Assembly (NCBI GenBank): GCA_024278285.1
Contig: JAJRTM010000750.1
Location: 1-5,831, forward strand
Length of the DNA: 5,831 nt
DNA from: Planctomycetota bacterium
GTDB taxonomy: Bacteria > Planctomycetota > Planctomycetia > Planctomycetales > Planctomycetaceae
Reading direction: 5' to 3'
Shown: in pieces, positions 1 to 5,236 of the stretch
How the letters are laid out: each line of letters opens with the position of its first letter
Position numbering within the stretch: the first letter of the stretch is position 1
Translations under genes and position numbers: made by a program
Notes under the pieces: model-generated
Told to the model about the DNA's origin: nothing
The model's database searches: none
The model's input: only the letters and a program-made list of their open reading frames with translations

Positions 1-80
1 CCAGCGAGCCGGGCGAGTGTTGTTGTCTTCCCTGCACCAAGGAAACCGCCCACCATGACATAACGAATTTTCTTCGACAT
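1..80 (-). CDS. CobW-type (G3E family) GTPase, N-terminal fragment
   Basis: Only the first 26 codons are inside the window; the gene runs off the left edge. The translation begins [12 protein letters not shown] and continues into FLGAGKTTT, a Walker A P-loop (G12-x4-G17-K18-T19) placed directly after a hydrophobic beta strand. The GFLGAGKTT form is typical of the CobW/COG0523 branch of G3E GTPases, which load metals or serve as chaperones for metal- or cofactor-dependent enzymes. HypB and UreG usually have a different loop (G-S/P-G-x-GK). The start is supported by an AAGGA Shine-Dalgarno (complement of 88-92) seven bases upstream of the ATG. The specific client cannot be told from this fragment. 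Family assignment is fairly safe; subfamily is inference. Confidence 0.8.
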   Translation of the reverse strand, partial: MSKKIRYVMVGGFLGAGKTTTLARLA

Positions 81-125
81 TTCAGTATCCTTAGTATCTT
101 ATCAATGACATCCTGGAAACTCGTA

Positions 126-247
126 GGTTAGGCTTTCCAGCCTGACACAATAACTCGCAGACTTTTCGAGTCGTTATTATGAGTTCGTTGGTAAATCAAA
201 ATTTGATTGTTTTGGAAACCGCATTTGTCAGACTGGAAAGCCTGACC
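126..247. repeat. Pair of inverted palindromic elements (REP/MITE-like unit)
   Basis: The 22-base arms 126-147 and 226-247 are inverted copies of each other with 20 of 22 positions matching. Each arm is itself a hairpin of the form AGGCT-TTCC-AGCCT extended by outer pairs. The 78-base spacer holds another imperfect stem (149-179: AATAAC...GTTATT outside, TCG...CGA inside) and a short AT-rich dyad, AATCAAA-A-TTTGATT, near 195. The unit starts 46 bases upstream of the GTPase start codon, so it lies in that gene's 5' region. No target-site duplication is visible. It could be two REP-like palindromes in opposite orientation or a small non-autonomous element. Confidence 0.55.
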
Positions 248-276
248 GACTTCCTGTTTGGCTCCTGTTTAAGTAA

Positions 277-381
277 CAGTAAAGCAAGTTTCAGACTTGC
301 TCTCACCTTTTCATTTTTTTGAGAATGCAGCGGATAAACAAATTTCACCACAAAAAAAAGGTATGGAAACCTGCTTTACTG
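277..381. repeat. Nested hairpin and 10-bp inverted repeat
   Basis: CAGTAAAGCA at 277-286 is perfectly complementary to TGCTTTACTG at 372-381. The left arm overlaps a second perfect hairpin, AGCAAGT-TTCAG-ACTTGCT (283-301), so the two pairings exclude each other. The short hairpin is followed by T-rich sequence (306-320) but not by an immediate T-run, so it is a poor terminator. Function unknown; chance cannot be excluded in AT-rich DNA. Confidence 0.35.
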
Positions 382-445
382 CAAAAAAGCGAAATCTGTC
401 GGTTTGATCAATTCTGCATTATTGCAAATAAATGTTCAACTCCCC

Positions 446-475
446 TTGACGCTTCCGGGAGATTCCTGCAAAATA
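446..475 (+). promoter_or_regulatory. Possible promoter of the candidate small RNA
   Basis: TTGACG (446-451) resembles a -35 box. It is separated by 18 bases from AAAATA (470-475), a weak -10 box. Initiation would fall near 482, about nine bases before the long helix of the candidate RNA. The -35 is good and the -10 is poor, so this is tentative. Confidence 0.35.
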
Positions 476-481
476 AACATT

Positions 482-593
482 GATTTATTCGTGTGTTTTA
501 GCGGTTTTTATCTAAATTTTGCGGGCTCGTGGTTTCATAGCCCCGTAAAGCACACATTATCGCTCGACCAGTTTCGGCTGGTCGAGTGTTTTT
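482..593 (+). ncRNA. Candidate intergenic small RNA with intrinsic terminator
   Basis: This is a structural candidate with no recognised family. GTGTGTTTTA (491-500) pairs with TAAAGCACAC (546-555) over ten pairs including one G-U. After a bulged G501 the helix continues as CGG (502-504) with CCG (543-545). A smaller hairpin GGCT/AGCC (524-527 with 539-542) stacks directly on it. Seven bases after the helix comes a strong terminator hairpin (561-588) with a T-run. A promoter-like pair lies at 446-475, giving a transcript of roughly 110 nt. No protein-coding gene lies upstream on this strand to need the terminator. Neither 6S RNA, tmRNA, SRP RNA nor a known riboswitch is recognisable. An alternative is the end of a longer, unrecognised transcript. 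Confidence 0.4.
561..593 (+). terminator. Strong rho-independent terminator
   Basis: CTCGACCAG (563-571), loop TTTCGG, CTGGTCGAG (578-586) form nine perfect pairs, extended by G-U and C-G at the base (561-562 with 587-588). A TTTTT run (589-593) follows immediately. It terminates + strand transcription; there is no A-run on the other side to make it bidirectional. Confidence 0.85.
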
Positions 594-712
594 ATGCGCC
601 GAAATAATCTAGTCGGGGCGTTTGCTCTGGGGTGGTAAATAACCCGGAAGATGGAAGAGTTGAGGAGCTTTGGTGCCGAGCAACTGTTGCGAGAAATAAG
701 ACTTTCGTGTGC

Positions 713-731
713 CACGGCTCTGTGAGCCGTG
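713..731. repeat. Perfect GC-rich hairpin, REP-like
   Basis: CACGGCTC, loop TGT, GAGCCGTG: eight perfect pairs with a three-base loop. There is no T-run on either side, so it is not a terminator. Its form (short, GC-rich, isolated in intergenic DNA) is that of an interspersed palindromic repeat, but only one copy is in the window. Confidence 0.4.
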
Positions 732-782
732 CTGCGTTAGAGATGGAATGAGCCCAAAGCAAAGCTTGGATTTCAGTTCGTC

Positions 783-933
783 GTAGGATGGCGTGCTTGC
801 ACCCATCTTCGCGTGCCGAGTTGCGTTCAATGAAAATTGGAGAGGTAATCTGTTATTATTCTGGCATTGATTCACCGGCATCAGACTAATGAACTGGAAA
901 GCGTATTTGATGGGTGCAAGCACGCCATCCTAC
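783..933. repeat. Perfect 25-bp inverted repeat flanking a 101-bp spacer
   Basis: The 25 bases at 783-807 and the 25 bases at 909-933 are exact reverse complements; the shared core is GGATGGCGTGCTTGCACC and the complementary match ends sharply on both sides. Each arm is also an imperfect palindrome (GATGG, bulged C, GTG/CAC, CCATC). The spacer (808-908) has no convincing gene. No flanking duplication is visible. The unit fits a pair of REP-like sequences in head-to-head orientation or a small MITE-like element. An exact 25-base match is well beyond chance for this window. Confidence 0.7.
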
Positions 934-1097
934 ATTTTGAGATGAAGTTTCCAATAGAAAACTTCGTGTTAATGGGTCTCTATTCGTGGTTCAAATCTCT
1001 TTTTGATTGTGGCGATGCCGCGATGGGGATTCAAGAACCAAGGCGCAACAGTACCAATACTAACAACTTAAGAAATTTACCAGACCAGGCTTGCTCT

Positions 1098-1115
1098 GGC
1101 TCCCTTAGGAGAGCC
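1098..1115. repeat. Short hairpin GGCTC...GAGCC
   Basis: GGCTCCC at 1098-1104 pairs with GG-A-GAGCC at 1108-1115 around the loop TTA, with one bulged A. It is preceded by another small imperfect palindrome (CCAG...CTGG, 1085-1099). Probably another degenerate interspersed palindrome; no T-run follows. Confidence 0.3.
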
Positions 1116-1421
1116 AACTGACTTCCAATTGCTTATTAATTTTGGGGTTAGAAGCCTAAGAGGCCGGGAATATGAGCTGCTAATAGAAGTTGACCACACC
1201 TCACGCTCAATGTCATTGATTATTCTTTTATTTTTAACTCGCCGTTCATCGTTTCTTTACATTTCAAAACTACTCTTCCCCCGTCACTGATATTGATGTG
1301 AACCTTCAGCACGGATCGCAGCAGGTGTTCCTGGTTTAGGATAACCCCGGAAGCATAGTCGCAACAGATTGCATCAGGAATTGTTAGGTTTCTGACTAGA
1401 GTTCCCCTTACAGTCACAAGC

Positions 1422-2435
1422 ATGAGTAAAGAAAGAATTGAAATGAAAAAAGACCAGCCAGGCACGCGATTCGGAAGAAAAGGTTTTACACTGATTGAAC
1501 TACTTGTCGTCATAGCGATCATCGCCATACTGGTTTCACTGCTTTTACCTGCCGTCCAGCAGGCACGTGAAGCGGCTCGGCGAAGTAGTTGCAAGAACAA
1601 CATGAAGCAACTCGCGTTGGCATTACACAACTACGAAAGCACACACCGTACATTCCCGCCCAGTCGGATCAATCCGAAAGTTGAAATTGAAGACAATGCT
1701 GGAAATAAAAGCAGGTACCAATCGTGGACGACACTGATTCTGCCTTTTATTGAACAAGGAAATATTTCAGATAACTTGGATTTCAACAGGGCCTGGAGTG
1801 CGCTAGTCAACCGTCCTATGGTGAGCCATAAAATTCCGGTTTATCAATGCCCGAGTACGCCCGGCAGTAATCGTCAAGATCCGCACTGGGTCGTTGGGGC
1901 AGCAGCCGGGGATTATGGATCGATTAACGAAGTGAAAAAGAAAGTTTACACGAATGTTCTGGGAGTTGCAGACCCCGGCGCCAATGCACGGGCAGGAGCG
2001 CTTGCAAAATACGTTCCCAACAAAATGCGGGACATTACCGACGGGACAACAAACACATTTCTGATTGCAGAAGCAGCCGGTCAACCGAATGTTTTCACGG
2101 CTGCAGGCCCGATGAATGCAACGCTATTTGCTTCTTATACAGATGATAAAATTGTCGATTTGGGCGGAGGTAATTACGCCCCCGCAGATGGTACCGGCTG
2201 GGCCGATCCCGATTGCGGATTCAGCATCAACGGAGCGACTCCAGATGGTCTGAATAAATACGGTTCTTCAATGATCAACGCGATCAACGTCAGCGAAGTA
2301 TTCAGTTTCCACAAAGGGGGAGCACAATTCGCGATGTCTGATGGTTCCGTGCGATTCGTTTCCGAAAATGTTGATACAACCGTCTTTGTCGGTGCCTGCA
2401 CGCGAGCCGGGGGAGAAATCAACGGCGAGTTCTAA
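1422..2435 (+). CDS. DUF1559 pseudopilin-like protein with prepilin-type N-terminus
   Basis: 337 residues, the usual length for planctomycete DUF1559 (SBP_bac_10) proteins. The type IV pilin/general-secretion N-terminal methylation motif is textbook: K20-G21 followed by F22-T-L-I-E26, with cleavage expected after G21 and the conserved Glu at mature position 5. A hydrophobic helix of about 20 residues follows, then PAVQQAREAARR (44-55). The DUF1559 body fills the rest and ends with the family's H-x9-DG motif (H297...D307-G308, in FAMSDGSVRF). Such proteins are exported and probably assembled or anchored like minor pseudopilins; their exact job is unknown, and planctomycete genomes carry many copies. 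The first ATG has no clear SD. The ATG at 1443 (MKKDQPGT...) follows purine-rich sequence and would give a leader length more usual for the family, so it is a real alternative. The gene stands alone, with its own terminator. Confidence 0.93.
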   Translation: MSKERIEMKKDQPGTRFGRKGFTLIELLVVIAIIAILVSLLLPAVQQAREAARRSSCKNNMKQLALALHNYESTHRTFPPSRINPKVEIEDNAGNKSRYQSWTTLILPFIEQGNISDNLDFNRAWSALVNRPMVSHKIPVYQCPSTPGSNRQDPHWVVGAAAGDYGSINEVKKKVYTNVLGVADPGANARAGALAKYVPNKMRDITDGTTNTFLIAEAAGQPNVFTAAGPMNATLFASYTDDKIVDLGGGNYAPADGTGWADPDCGFSINGATPDGLNKYGSSMINAINVSEVFSFHKGGAQFAMSDGSVRFVSENVDTTVFVGACTRAGGEINGEF

Positions 2436-2459
2436 AGTTAATGTTTTATGTCGAAATAC

Positions 2460-2494
2460 AAAGCGTTCCCTGGTTAGTTTCCGGGGAACGTTTT
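2460..2494 (+). terminator. Intrinsic terminator of the DUF1559 gene
   Basis: A 14-bp stem with two wobble pairs: AAAGCGTTCCCTGG (2460-2473) pairs with CCGGGGAACGTTTT (2481-2494) around the loop TTAGTTT. It lies 24 bases after the DUF1559 stop codon, and the T-run forms the 3' end of the stem. It separates this gene from the phytase-like gene downstream. Confidence 0.85.
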
Positions 2495-2495
2495 G

Positions 2496-2501
2496 TTGAC
2501 A
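2496..2501 (+). promoter_or_regulatory. TTGACA, -35-like hexamer upstream of the phytase-like gene
   Basis: A perfect TTGACA follows the terminator directly, 40 bases before the downstream start codon. No good -10 box lies 16-18 bases further on (the sequence there is a T-run), so this is only a half-promoter by consensus. Confidence 0.25.
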
Positions 2502-2541
2502 TCTATCATTACTCATTTTTTCCTCAAATCACAAAATAGAA

Positions 2542-3729
2542 ATGGCTATATTCATGTTGCGTATACTGATTATTATAATCGCTTTGGGTACAACAACTGC
2601 CCATGCAGAAATTGTACTTTTGGGAACCGGGCAAATTTCAGGAACAGCAACTGATGCTTCCGGGCTGTCTGAAACATTTGAAACGGGAGATTCTCAAAAC
2701 TTGCTGGGAGGTATTTCTGCCATTGAATACACGGGCAAAGATAATTTGTATTTAGCCTTACCAGACCGTGGCCCAGATGATGGAGCCGTCCCTTGGAAAT
2801 GCCGCGTGCAAACGATACGTATCGATATTCATCCGAAACAGTCACCCGCAGTTGTTCCCAGCCTGGTTTCAACGACACTGCTACTGGATGAATCGAAAAG
2901 GAATTTTATCGGAAAAGCAACCGCTTATTCACCTTCCAACAAATTTGCAGAACGTTTTGATCCGGAAGGAATTCGACTGACACAAGATGGGACTTTTTAT
3001 ATTTCTGATGAATACGGTCCACAGCTCATCCGTTTTTCATCTGAAGGAAAAGCAGTCAAGAGGATAACGCTGCCTGCTCATTTTCTGATCACGCATCCCG
3101 GCAGTTCTAAAAAAGAAGAAAACGGTGCCAATCAAACTGGTCGGTCAGCAAATCGCGGAATGGAAGGGTTGGCGATATCGAAAGATGGAAAAATCCTCAT
3201 CGGTTTAATGCAAAGCCCGCTTCTGCAAGACAGCACAAGAACGGCAAAAGGAAAGCCAACCGGATTAAACTGCCGCCTGTTGGTAATCAATCTTGAAACA
3301 GGAACAAGAAAAGAATTGCTCTACCATCTCGAACATCCCAAAAACAAACTGAATGAAATTCTGACCATCAACGACCATGAATTTCTGGTGATTGAACGCG
3401 ACGGAAAAGCAGGCAAAGAAGCCAACTTCAAAAAGATTTTCAAGATTGATATCAGTAACGCAACAGATATTCAGAAGATAAAATCTCTGCCACCCGAAAA
3501 CATCCCAACGAGCGTTCTGCCGGTTCAGAAAGAAGTTTTTATTGACCTGCTCGATCCTGCCTTCTCACTCGCTGGAAAAAAGATGCCGGAAAAAATCGAG
3601 GGACTCACCTTCGGCCCAGTTTTATCTGACGGCAAGCAAACATTAATAGTTGCGACCGACAACGATTTCGAGGCAGATTCACCAAGTCTGTTTTATGTCT
3701 TCAGCTTTGATCAATCCGATTTGAATTGA
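2542..3729 (+). CDS. Secreted esterase-like/phytase-like beta-propeller protein (PF13449 type)
   Basis: 395 residues with an N-terminal signal peptide: a short basic start, hydrophobic ILIIIIALG, then THA-like TAHA with cleavage expected before E23. The mature part matches the 'esterase-like activity of phytase family' (Phytase-like) proteins. Characteristic segments are GGISAIEY (56-63) with LPDRGPDDG (73-81); FDPEGIRL (139-146) with ISDEYGP (154-160); NRGMEGLAIS (204-213); and EGLTFGP (353-359) followed by VATDND. These recurring EG and D-x-G segments suit a calcium-binding beta-propeller. True phosphatase or esterase activity is rarely shown in the family, so the substrate is unknown. Location is expected to be periplasmic or extracellular. 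No clear SD precedes the first ATG. The ATG at 2554 (MLRIL...) would give a more normal signal peptide and may be the real start. Downstream it ends in a terminator shared with the tRNA gene. Confidence 0.85.
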   Translation: MAIFMLRILIIIIALGTTTAHAEIVLLGTGQISGTATDASGLSETFETGDSQNLLGGISAIEYTGKDNLYLALPDRGPDDGAVPWKCRVQTIRIDIHPKQSPAVVPSLVSTTLLLDESKRNFIGKATAYSPSNKFAERFDPEGIRLTQDGTFYISDEYGPQLIRFSSEGKAVKRITLPAHFLITHPGSSKKEENGANQTGRSANRGMEGLAISKDGKILIGLMQSPLLQDSTRTAKGKPTGLNCRLLVINLETGTRKELLYHLEHPKNKLNEILTINDHEFLVIERDGKAGKEANFKKIFKIDISNATDIQKIKSLPPENIPTSVLPVQKEVFIDLLDPAFSLAGKKMPEKIEGLTFGPVLSDGKQTLIVATDNDFEADSPSLFYVFSFDQSDLN

Positions 3730-3753
3730 CAAAATTGATCTGAAGTTAAACAA

Positions 3754-3794
3754 AAAAGAGCGTAGCTGGTGCAAATCACCGGCTACGCTCTTTT
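3754..3794. terminator. Bidirectional terminator between the phytase-like gene and tRNA-Gln
   Basis: AAAAGAGCGTAGC (3754-3766) pairs perfectly with GCTACGCTCTTTT (3782-3794). A T-G pair and GGTG/CACC lengthen the stem to 18 pairs around the loop CAAAT. It has an A-run on the left and a T-run on the right, so it can end transcription on both strands. It lies 24 bases after the + strand stop codon and 16 bases beyond the 3' end of the minus-strand tRNA. Confidence 0.9.
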
Positions 3795-3810
3795 CGTAAA
3801 GCTACTTTAT

Positions 3811-3880
3811 TACCCGACAGGGATTCGAACCCCGACTGAGAGAATCAGAATCTCTTGTGCTACCATTACACCATCGGGCA
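3811..3880 (-). tRNA. tRNA-Gln (anticodon CUG)
   Basis: The minus strand folds into a full cloverleaf of 70 nt. The acceptor stem is TGCCCGA/TCGGGTA (one G-U). The D arm is GTGT/GCAC with loop AATGGTA. The anticodon arm is AGAGA-TTCTGAT-TCTCT, giving anticodon CTG, which reads CAG (Gln). The variable loop has four bases (CAGT), and the T arm is CGGGG-TTCGAAT-CCCTG. A weak T-A first pair is usual for tRNA-Gln. The CCA end is not encoded (the next bases read ATA), so it must be added by nucleotidyltransferase. I see no integrase or attachment-site duplication beside it. Confidence 0.95.
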
Positions 3881-3892
3881 GGCTGCTGGTGA

Positions 3893-3921
3893 ACTTTATA
3901 TATCTTGCGTGTAGCTTTCAA
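3893..3921 (-). promoter_or_regulatory. Probable promoter of tRNA-Gln
   Basis: On the minus strand TTGAAA (complement of 3916-3921) is followed after 17 bases by TAAAGT (complement of 3893-3898). Initiation would be about six bases before the mature tRNA. An overlapping TATAAA at 3895-3900 is an alternative -10 with a 15-base spacer. Confidence 0.45.
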
Positions 3922-4329
3922 GGGCGGAAATGCAGGAAACGAGAAGATCGCTACGAAATCAGCATTAATTTACTCCTGCTCAAAAAATGAATCGTGAATG
4001 CAAGGGTCGTCATGTGAAATTTGACATTTTTTTATTCTTCCACTTTTTCGCCGTTTTTGCATAGAGAATCTATTTCTGCGCCGTTTATAATGAGGCTGTT
4101 CGAAGTCTATTTCGCAAAAGAGAGTTCTCCTGTTTTCTAACAGAGGACGCTTCGTGTTTCGGAACGGATCGAAATGTCCAACACAACGACAACATGCGAA
4201 TCGGAGTCGGAAGACTCATCGGGAGTGCTGCCTCAAAAAGGTCTCCCTGCCGCTTGCGGTGCATCTTTGCTTCGCATGGCTGCTTTTCTCAAGTTCTGTA
4301 CTGTCAAACAGAATTGCTTCCCGTCACTT
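3922..4329. other. Gene-free stretch ahead of the first leader copy
   Basis: About 400 bases with no recognisable gene other than a doubtful 83-codon frame starting at 4174. It contains a perfect -10-like TATAAT (4086-4091), an ATAGA-GAA-TCTAT dyad (4062-4074) and a small CTGTT/AACAG hairpin near 4130-4143. These are most simply the promoter region and long leader of the gene at 4439. Confidence 0.4.
4086..4091 (+). promoter_or_regulatory. TATAAT, -10-like box upstream of the 4439 gene
   Basis: A perfect TATAAT, but without a -35 hexamer at 16-19 bases. A dyad ATAGA-GAA-TCTAT (about 4062-4074) sits where the -35 should be and could be an activator or repressor site. If used, the transcript would have a leader of about 340 nt before the start codon at 4439, including the first copy of the 92-nt repeat. 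Confidence 0.35.
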
Positions 4330-4425
4330 ACCCAGCACGGCTGGTTCATTTTGTTAGCCGTAACCAAACTGATACTTTTCTATAATTTGCGAGCCGTTCG
4401 CAAACTTTTACCGTTAGTAATCTAA
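4174..4425 (+). CDS. Doubtful small ORF ending in the repeated hydrophobic peptide
   Basis: An 83-codon frame whose last 31 residues (TQHGWFIL...LPLVI) are encoded by the first copy of the 92-nt repeat; the matching frame in the second copy encodes nearly the same peptide. Its TAA overlaps the SD of the gene at 4439, which would allow translational coupling. Against it: no good SD for the ATG at 4174, the first 50 residues look unlike a folded protein, and they share nothing with the second copy's ORF. An internal ATG at 4276 would give 49 residues. It may be an incidental frame through an RNA leader. Confidence 0.2.
   Translation: MSNTTTTCESESEDSSGVLPQKGLPAACGASLLRMAAFLKFCTVKQNCFPSLTQHGWFILLAVTKLILFYNLRAVRKLLPLVI
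4330..4421 (+). repeat. 92-nt direct repeat, copy A (leader of the 4439 gene)
   Basis: 85 of 92 bases are identical, without gaps, to 5508-5599. It can form two hairpins: ACGGCT (4337-4342) with AGCCGT (4356-4361), and TTGCGA (4387-4392) with TCGCAA (4398-4403) around GCCGT. The loop of the second hairpin repeats AGCCGT across its edge, so ACGGCT could pair with either. All seven differences from copy B lie outside these stems. The similarity stops abruptly at ACCCAG on the left. On the right, after TTAGTAAT, a short unmatched stretch is followed by GGAGATT, the SD region of the downstream gene. Confidence 0.85.
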
Positions 4426-4430
4426 GGAGA
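4424..4430 (+). promoter_or_regulatory. Shine-Dalgarno of the 4439 gene
   Basis: AAGGAGA, with GGAG nine bases before the ATG at 4439. This supports that start over the in-frame ATG two codons later, which would be 15 bases away. Confidence 0.7.
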
Positions 4431-4438
4431 TTAGACCG

Positions 4439-4762
4439 ATGGCGATGTACGAAATTGAAACCAATGCTCATATTATGATCAGTTGGGCCAACAGTGAAGA
4501 GCAAGCCCGTGGTTATGCAGAAGATAACTATCCAGAGGAAGAAGTTCTTCGCGTCAGCAAACGACCCCGCGATTTATGGGTCATTTCCAAACGGTTGCTC
4601 GGCCTGGACGGCGTTTCTGATCCTTGCGATACCGCACGGGAGTGCCTGTCTCGCGCCAGTGGCGATAAGGTTCACGCGATTCGATTATTCATGATGGACA
4701 CCGGCGTCGATTTACACGAAGCCCAACGAGCGATCGAAACCAATATGTCGCTCGGCTGGTAG
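4439..4762 (+). CDS. Conserved small protein with bL12 C-terminal-domain-like tail
   Basis: 107 residues, no signal peptide or membrane segment, acidic, so presumably cytoplasmic. Two parts can be seen. Residues 1-52 (YEIETNAHIMISWA...EEEVLRVSKRPRDLWVIS) alternate strands and helix and look like a compact alpha/beta domain that I do not recognise by name. Residues 75-100 (GDKVHAIRLFMMDTGVDLHEAQRAIE) resemble the helix-turn-helix-like portion of the ribosomal protein bL12 C-terminal domain, whose consensus is roughly K-x2-xIK-x-VR-x-xTG-LGLKEAK-x2-VE. bL12-CTD-like tails occur in small bacterial proteins of unknown role. The gene stands alone in orientation, follows copy A of the 92-nt repeat with a strong SD, and converges with the Dabb gene. 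Coding status is firm; function is unknown. Confidence 0.8.
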   Translation: MAMYEIETNAHIMISWANSEEQARGYAEDNYPEEEVLRVSKRPRDLWVISKRLLGLDGVSDPCDTARECLSRASGDKVHAIRLFMMDTGVDLHEAQRAIETNMSLGW

Positions 4763-4788
4763 TGCTGCGGGTAAACAGCCCAACAGCA
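4763..4788. terminator. Possible weak terminator between convergent genes
   Basis: TGCTG (4763-4767) pairs with CAGCA (4784-4788), and GGG/CCC (4769-4771 with 4779-4781) pair inside with small internal mismatches. It starts directly after the stop codon at 4762. No good T-run follows, so it would be weak or only a 3'-end stabilising hairpin. Confidence 0.3.
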
Positions 4789-4804
4789 GGAGCCGGTGTT
4801 TGAC

Positions 4805-5236
4805 TTACGATTCTGCCCAGTAATCAACGACAAGCACATCAGCAAGAATCGGTTTTAATTTGACTGTAAATGCCTGATGGGCAGGGTGGGGCAGATACGC
4901 TTCCAGATCTTTTTTGTTGCGGAATGTAACCAGAAAACAGTGCGAGAAACCCTTGGCCAGTTTTTCAGGGCTGACATCGGTGCCGTATTCGTAGCCGAGG
5001 ATCGTGTTAATTTCGTTCTTCAAATTCCCGAAAGCAGCAACGACTTGTTCAATCTGCTCTTTGGTGGCATCTTCCTTGAATTTGAAAAGGACAAGATGGC
5101 GATAAACTTTTTCGCTCTCTTTCTTCTTGGTCTCTGTCTTCTCGGCTTCTTTCGTCTCAGCCTTGTCAGTCGGAGCCATGCCAATAATACCTAAAAGAAA
5201 AACCGAACAAAGAGCAGTAACTGCGATGTTTCGCAT
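4805..5236 (-). CDS. Exported Dabb-domain (stress-responsive A/B barrel) protein
   Basis: 143 residues. The N-terminus (MRNIAVTALCSVFLLGIIGMA) is a signal peptide, with cleavage likely near A21; there is no convincing lipobox. A strongly charged linker rich in Lys and Glu (24-43) follows. Residues 44-140 match the Dabb domain (PF07876), a ferredoxin-like dimeric alpha/beta barrel of about 100 residues: YRHLVLFKF (45-53), the helix DATKEQIEQVVAAF, GYEYGTD (81-87), GFSHCFLVTF (96-105) and YLPHPAHQAF (114-123). The conserved histidines H47, H99, H117 and H120 are all present. Plant members are stress-induced or polyketide cyclases; many exported planctomycete copies have no known substrate. The start is supported by AGGAT about seven bases upstream. 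It is transcribed against both neighbours. Confidence 0.9.
   Translation of the reverse strand: MRNIAVTALCSVFLLGIIGMAPTDKAETKEAEKTETKKKESEKVYRHLVLFKFKEDATKEQIEQVVAAFGNLKNEINTILGYEYGTDVSPEKLAKGFSHCFLVTFRNKKDLEAYLPHPAHQAFTVKLKPILADVLVVDYWAES

Larger units (their letters stand above)
93..1421. other. Gene-free, repeat-bearing intergenic region
   Basis: About 1.3 kb without a convincing gene. Open frames of 60-140 codons exist on both strands, but none shows a recognisable family, and most lack a ribosome binding site or cross obvious hairpins. Recognisable content is listed separately: paired palindromes (126-247), a nested hairpin and inverted repeat (277-381), a candidate small RNA with terminator (482-593), a GC-rich hairpin (713-731), a perfect inverted repeat (783-933) and another hairpin (1098-1115). 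I see nothing definite in 602-712 or 1121-1219. The part from 1220 to 1421 must contain the promoter and leader of the DUF1559 gene, but no convincing -35/-10 pair stands out. Confidence 0.6.

Noticed and set aside
404..607. 67-codon + strand ORF
   Set aside because: It crosses the long helix and the intrinsic terminator of the candidate small RNA, has no SD and no recognisable domain.
609..923. 104-codon minus-strand ORF
   Set aside because: It runs through a palindromic hairpin and both arms region of the 783-933 repeat; composition is not protein-like and no SD is present.
867..1121. 84-codon + strand ORF
   Set aside because: Covers one arm of the exact inverted repeat and the 1098-1115 hairpin; no family resemblance.
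1220..1630. 136-codon minus-strand ORF
   Set aside because: Its first half is antisense to the prepilin region of the DUF1559 gene; only the part below 1423 is worth a look and is reported as a low-interest finding.
1803..2516. Three minus-strand ORFs within and beyond the DUF1559 gene
   Set aside because: Shadows of a well-supported coding frame; no domains, no SD.
2573..2980. Two overlapping ORFs inside the phytase-like gene
   Set aside because: Shadow frames of the PF13449-type gene.
3769..3990. 73-codon + strand ORF
   Set aside because: It starts in the terminator and reads antisense through the tRNA; the GIRTPT-like peptide is a familiar artefact of translating tRNA T-arms.
4877..5194. 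105-codon + strand ORF
   Set aside because: Antisense shadow of the Dabb gene.
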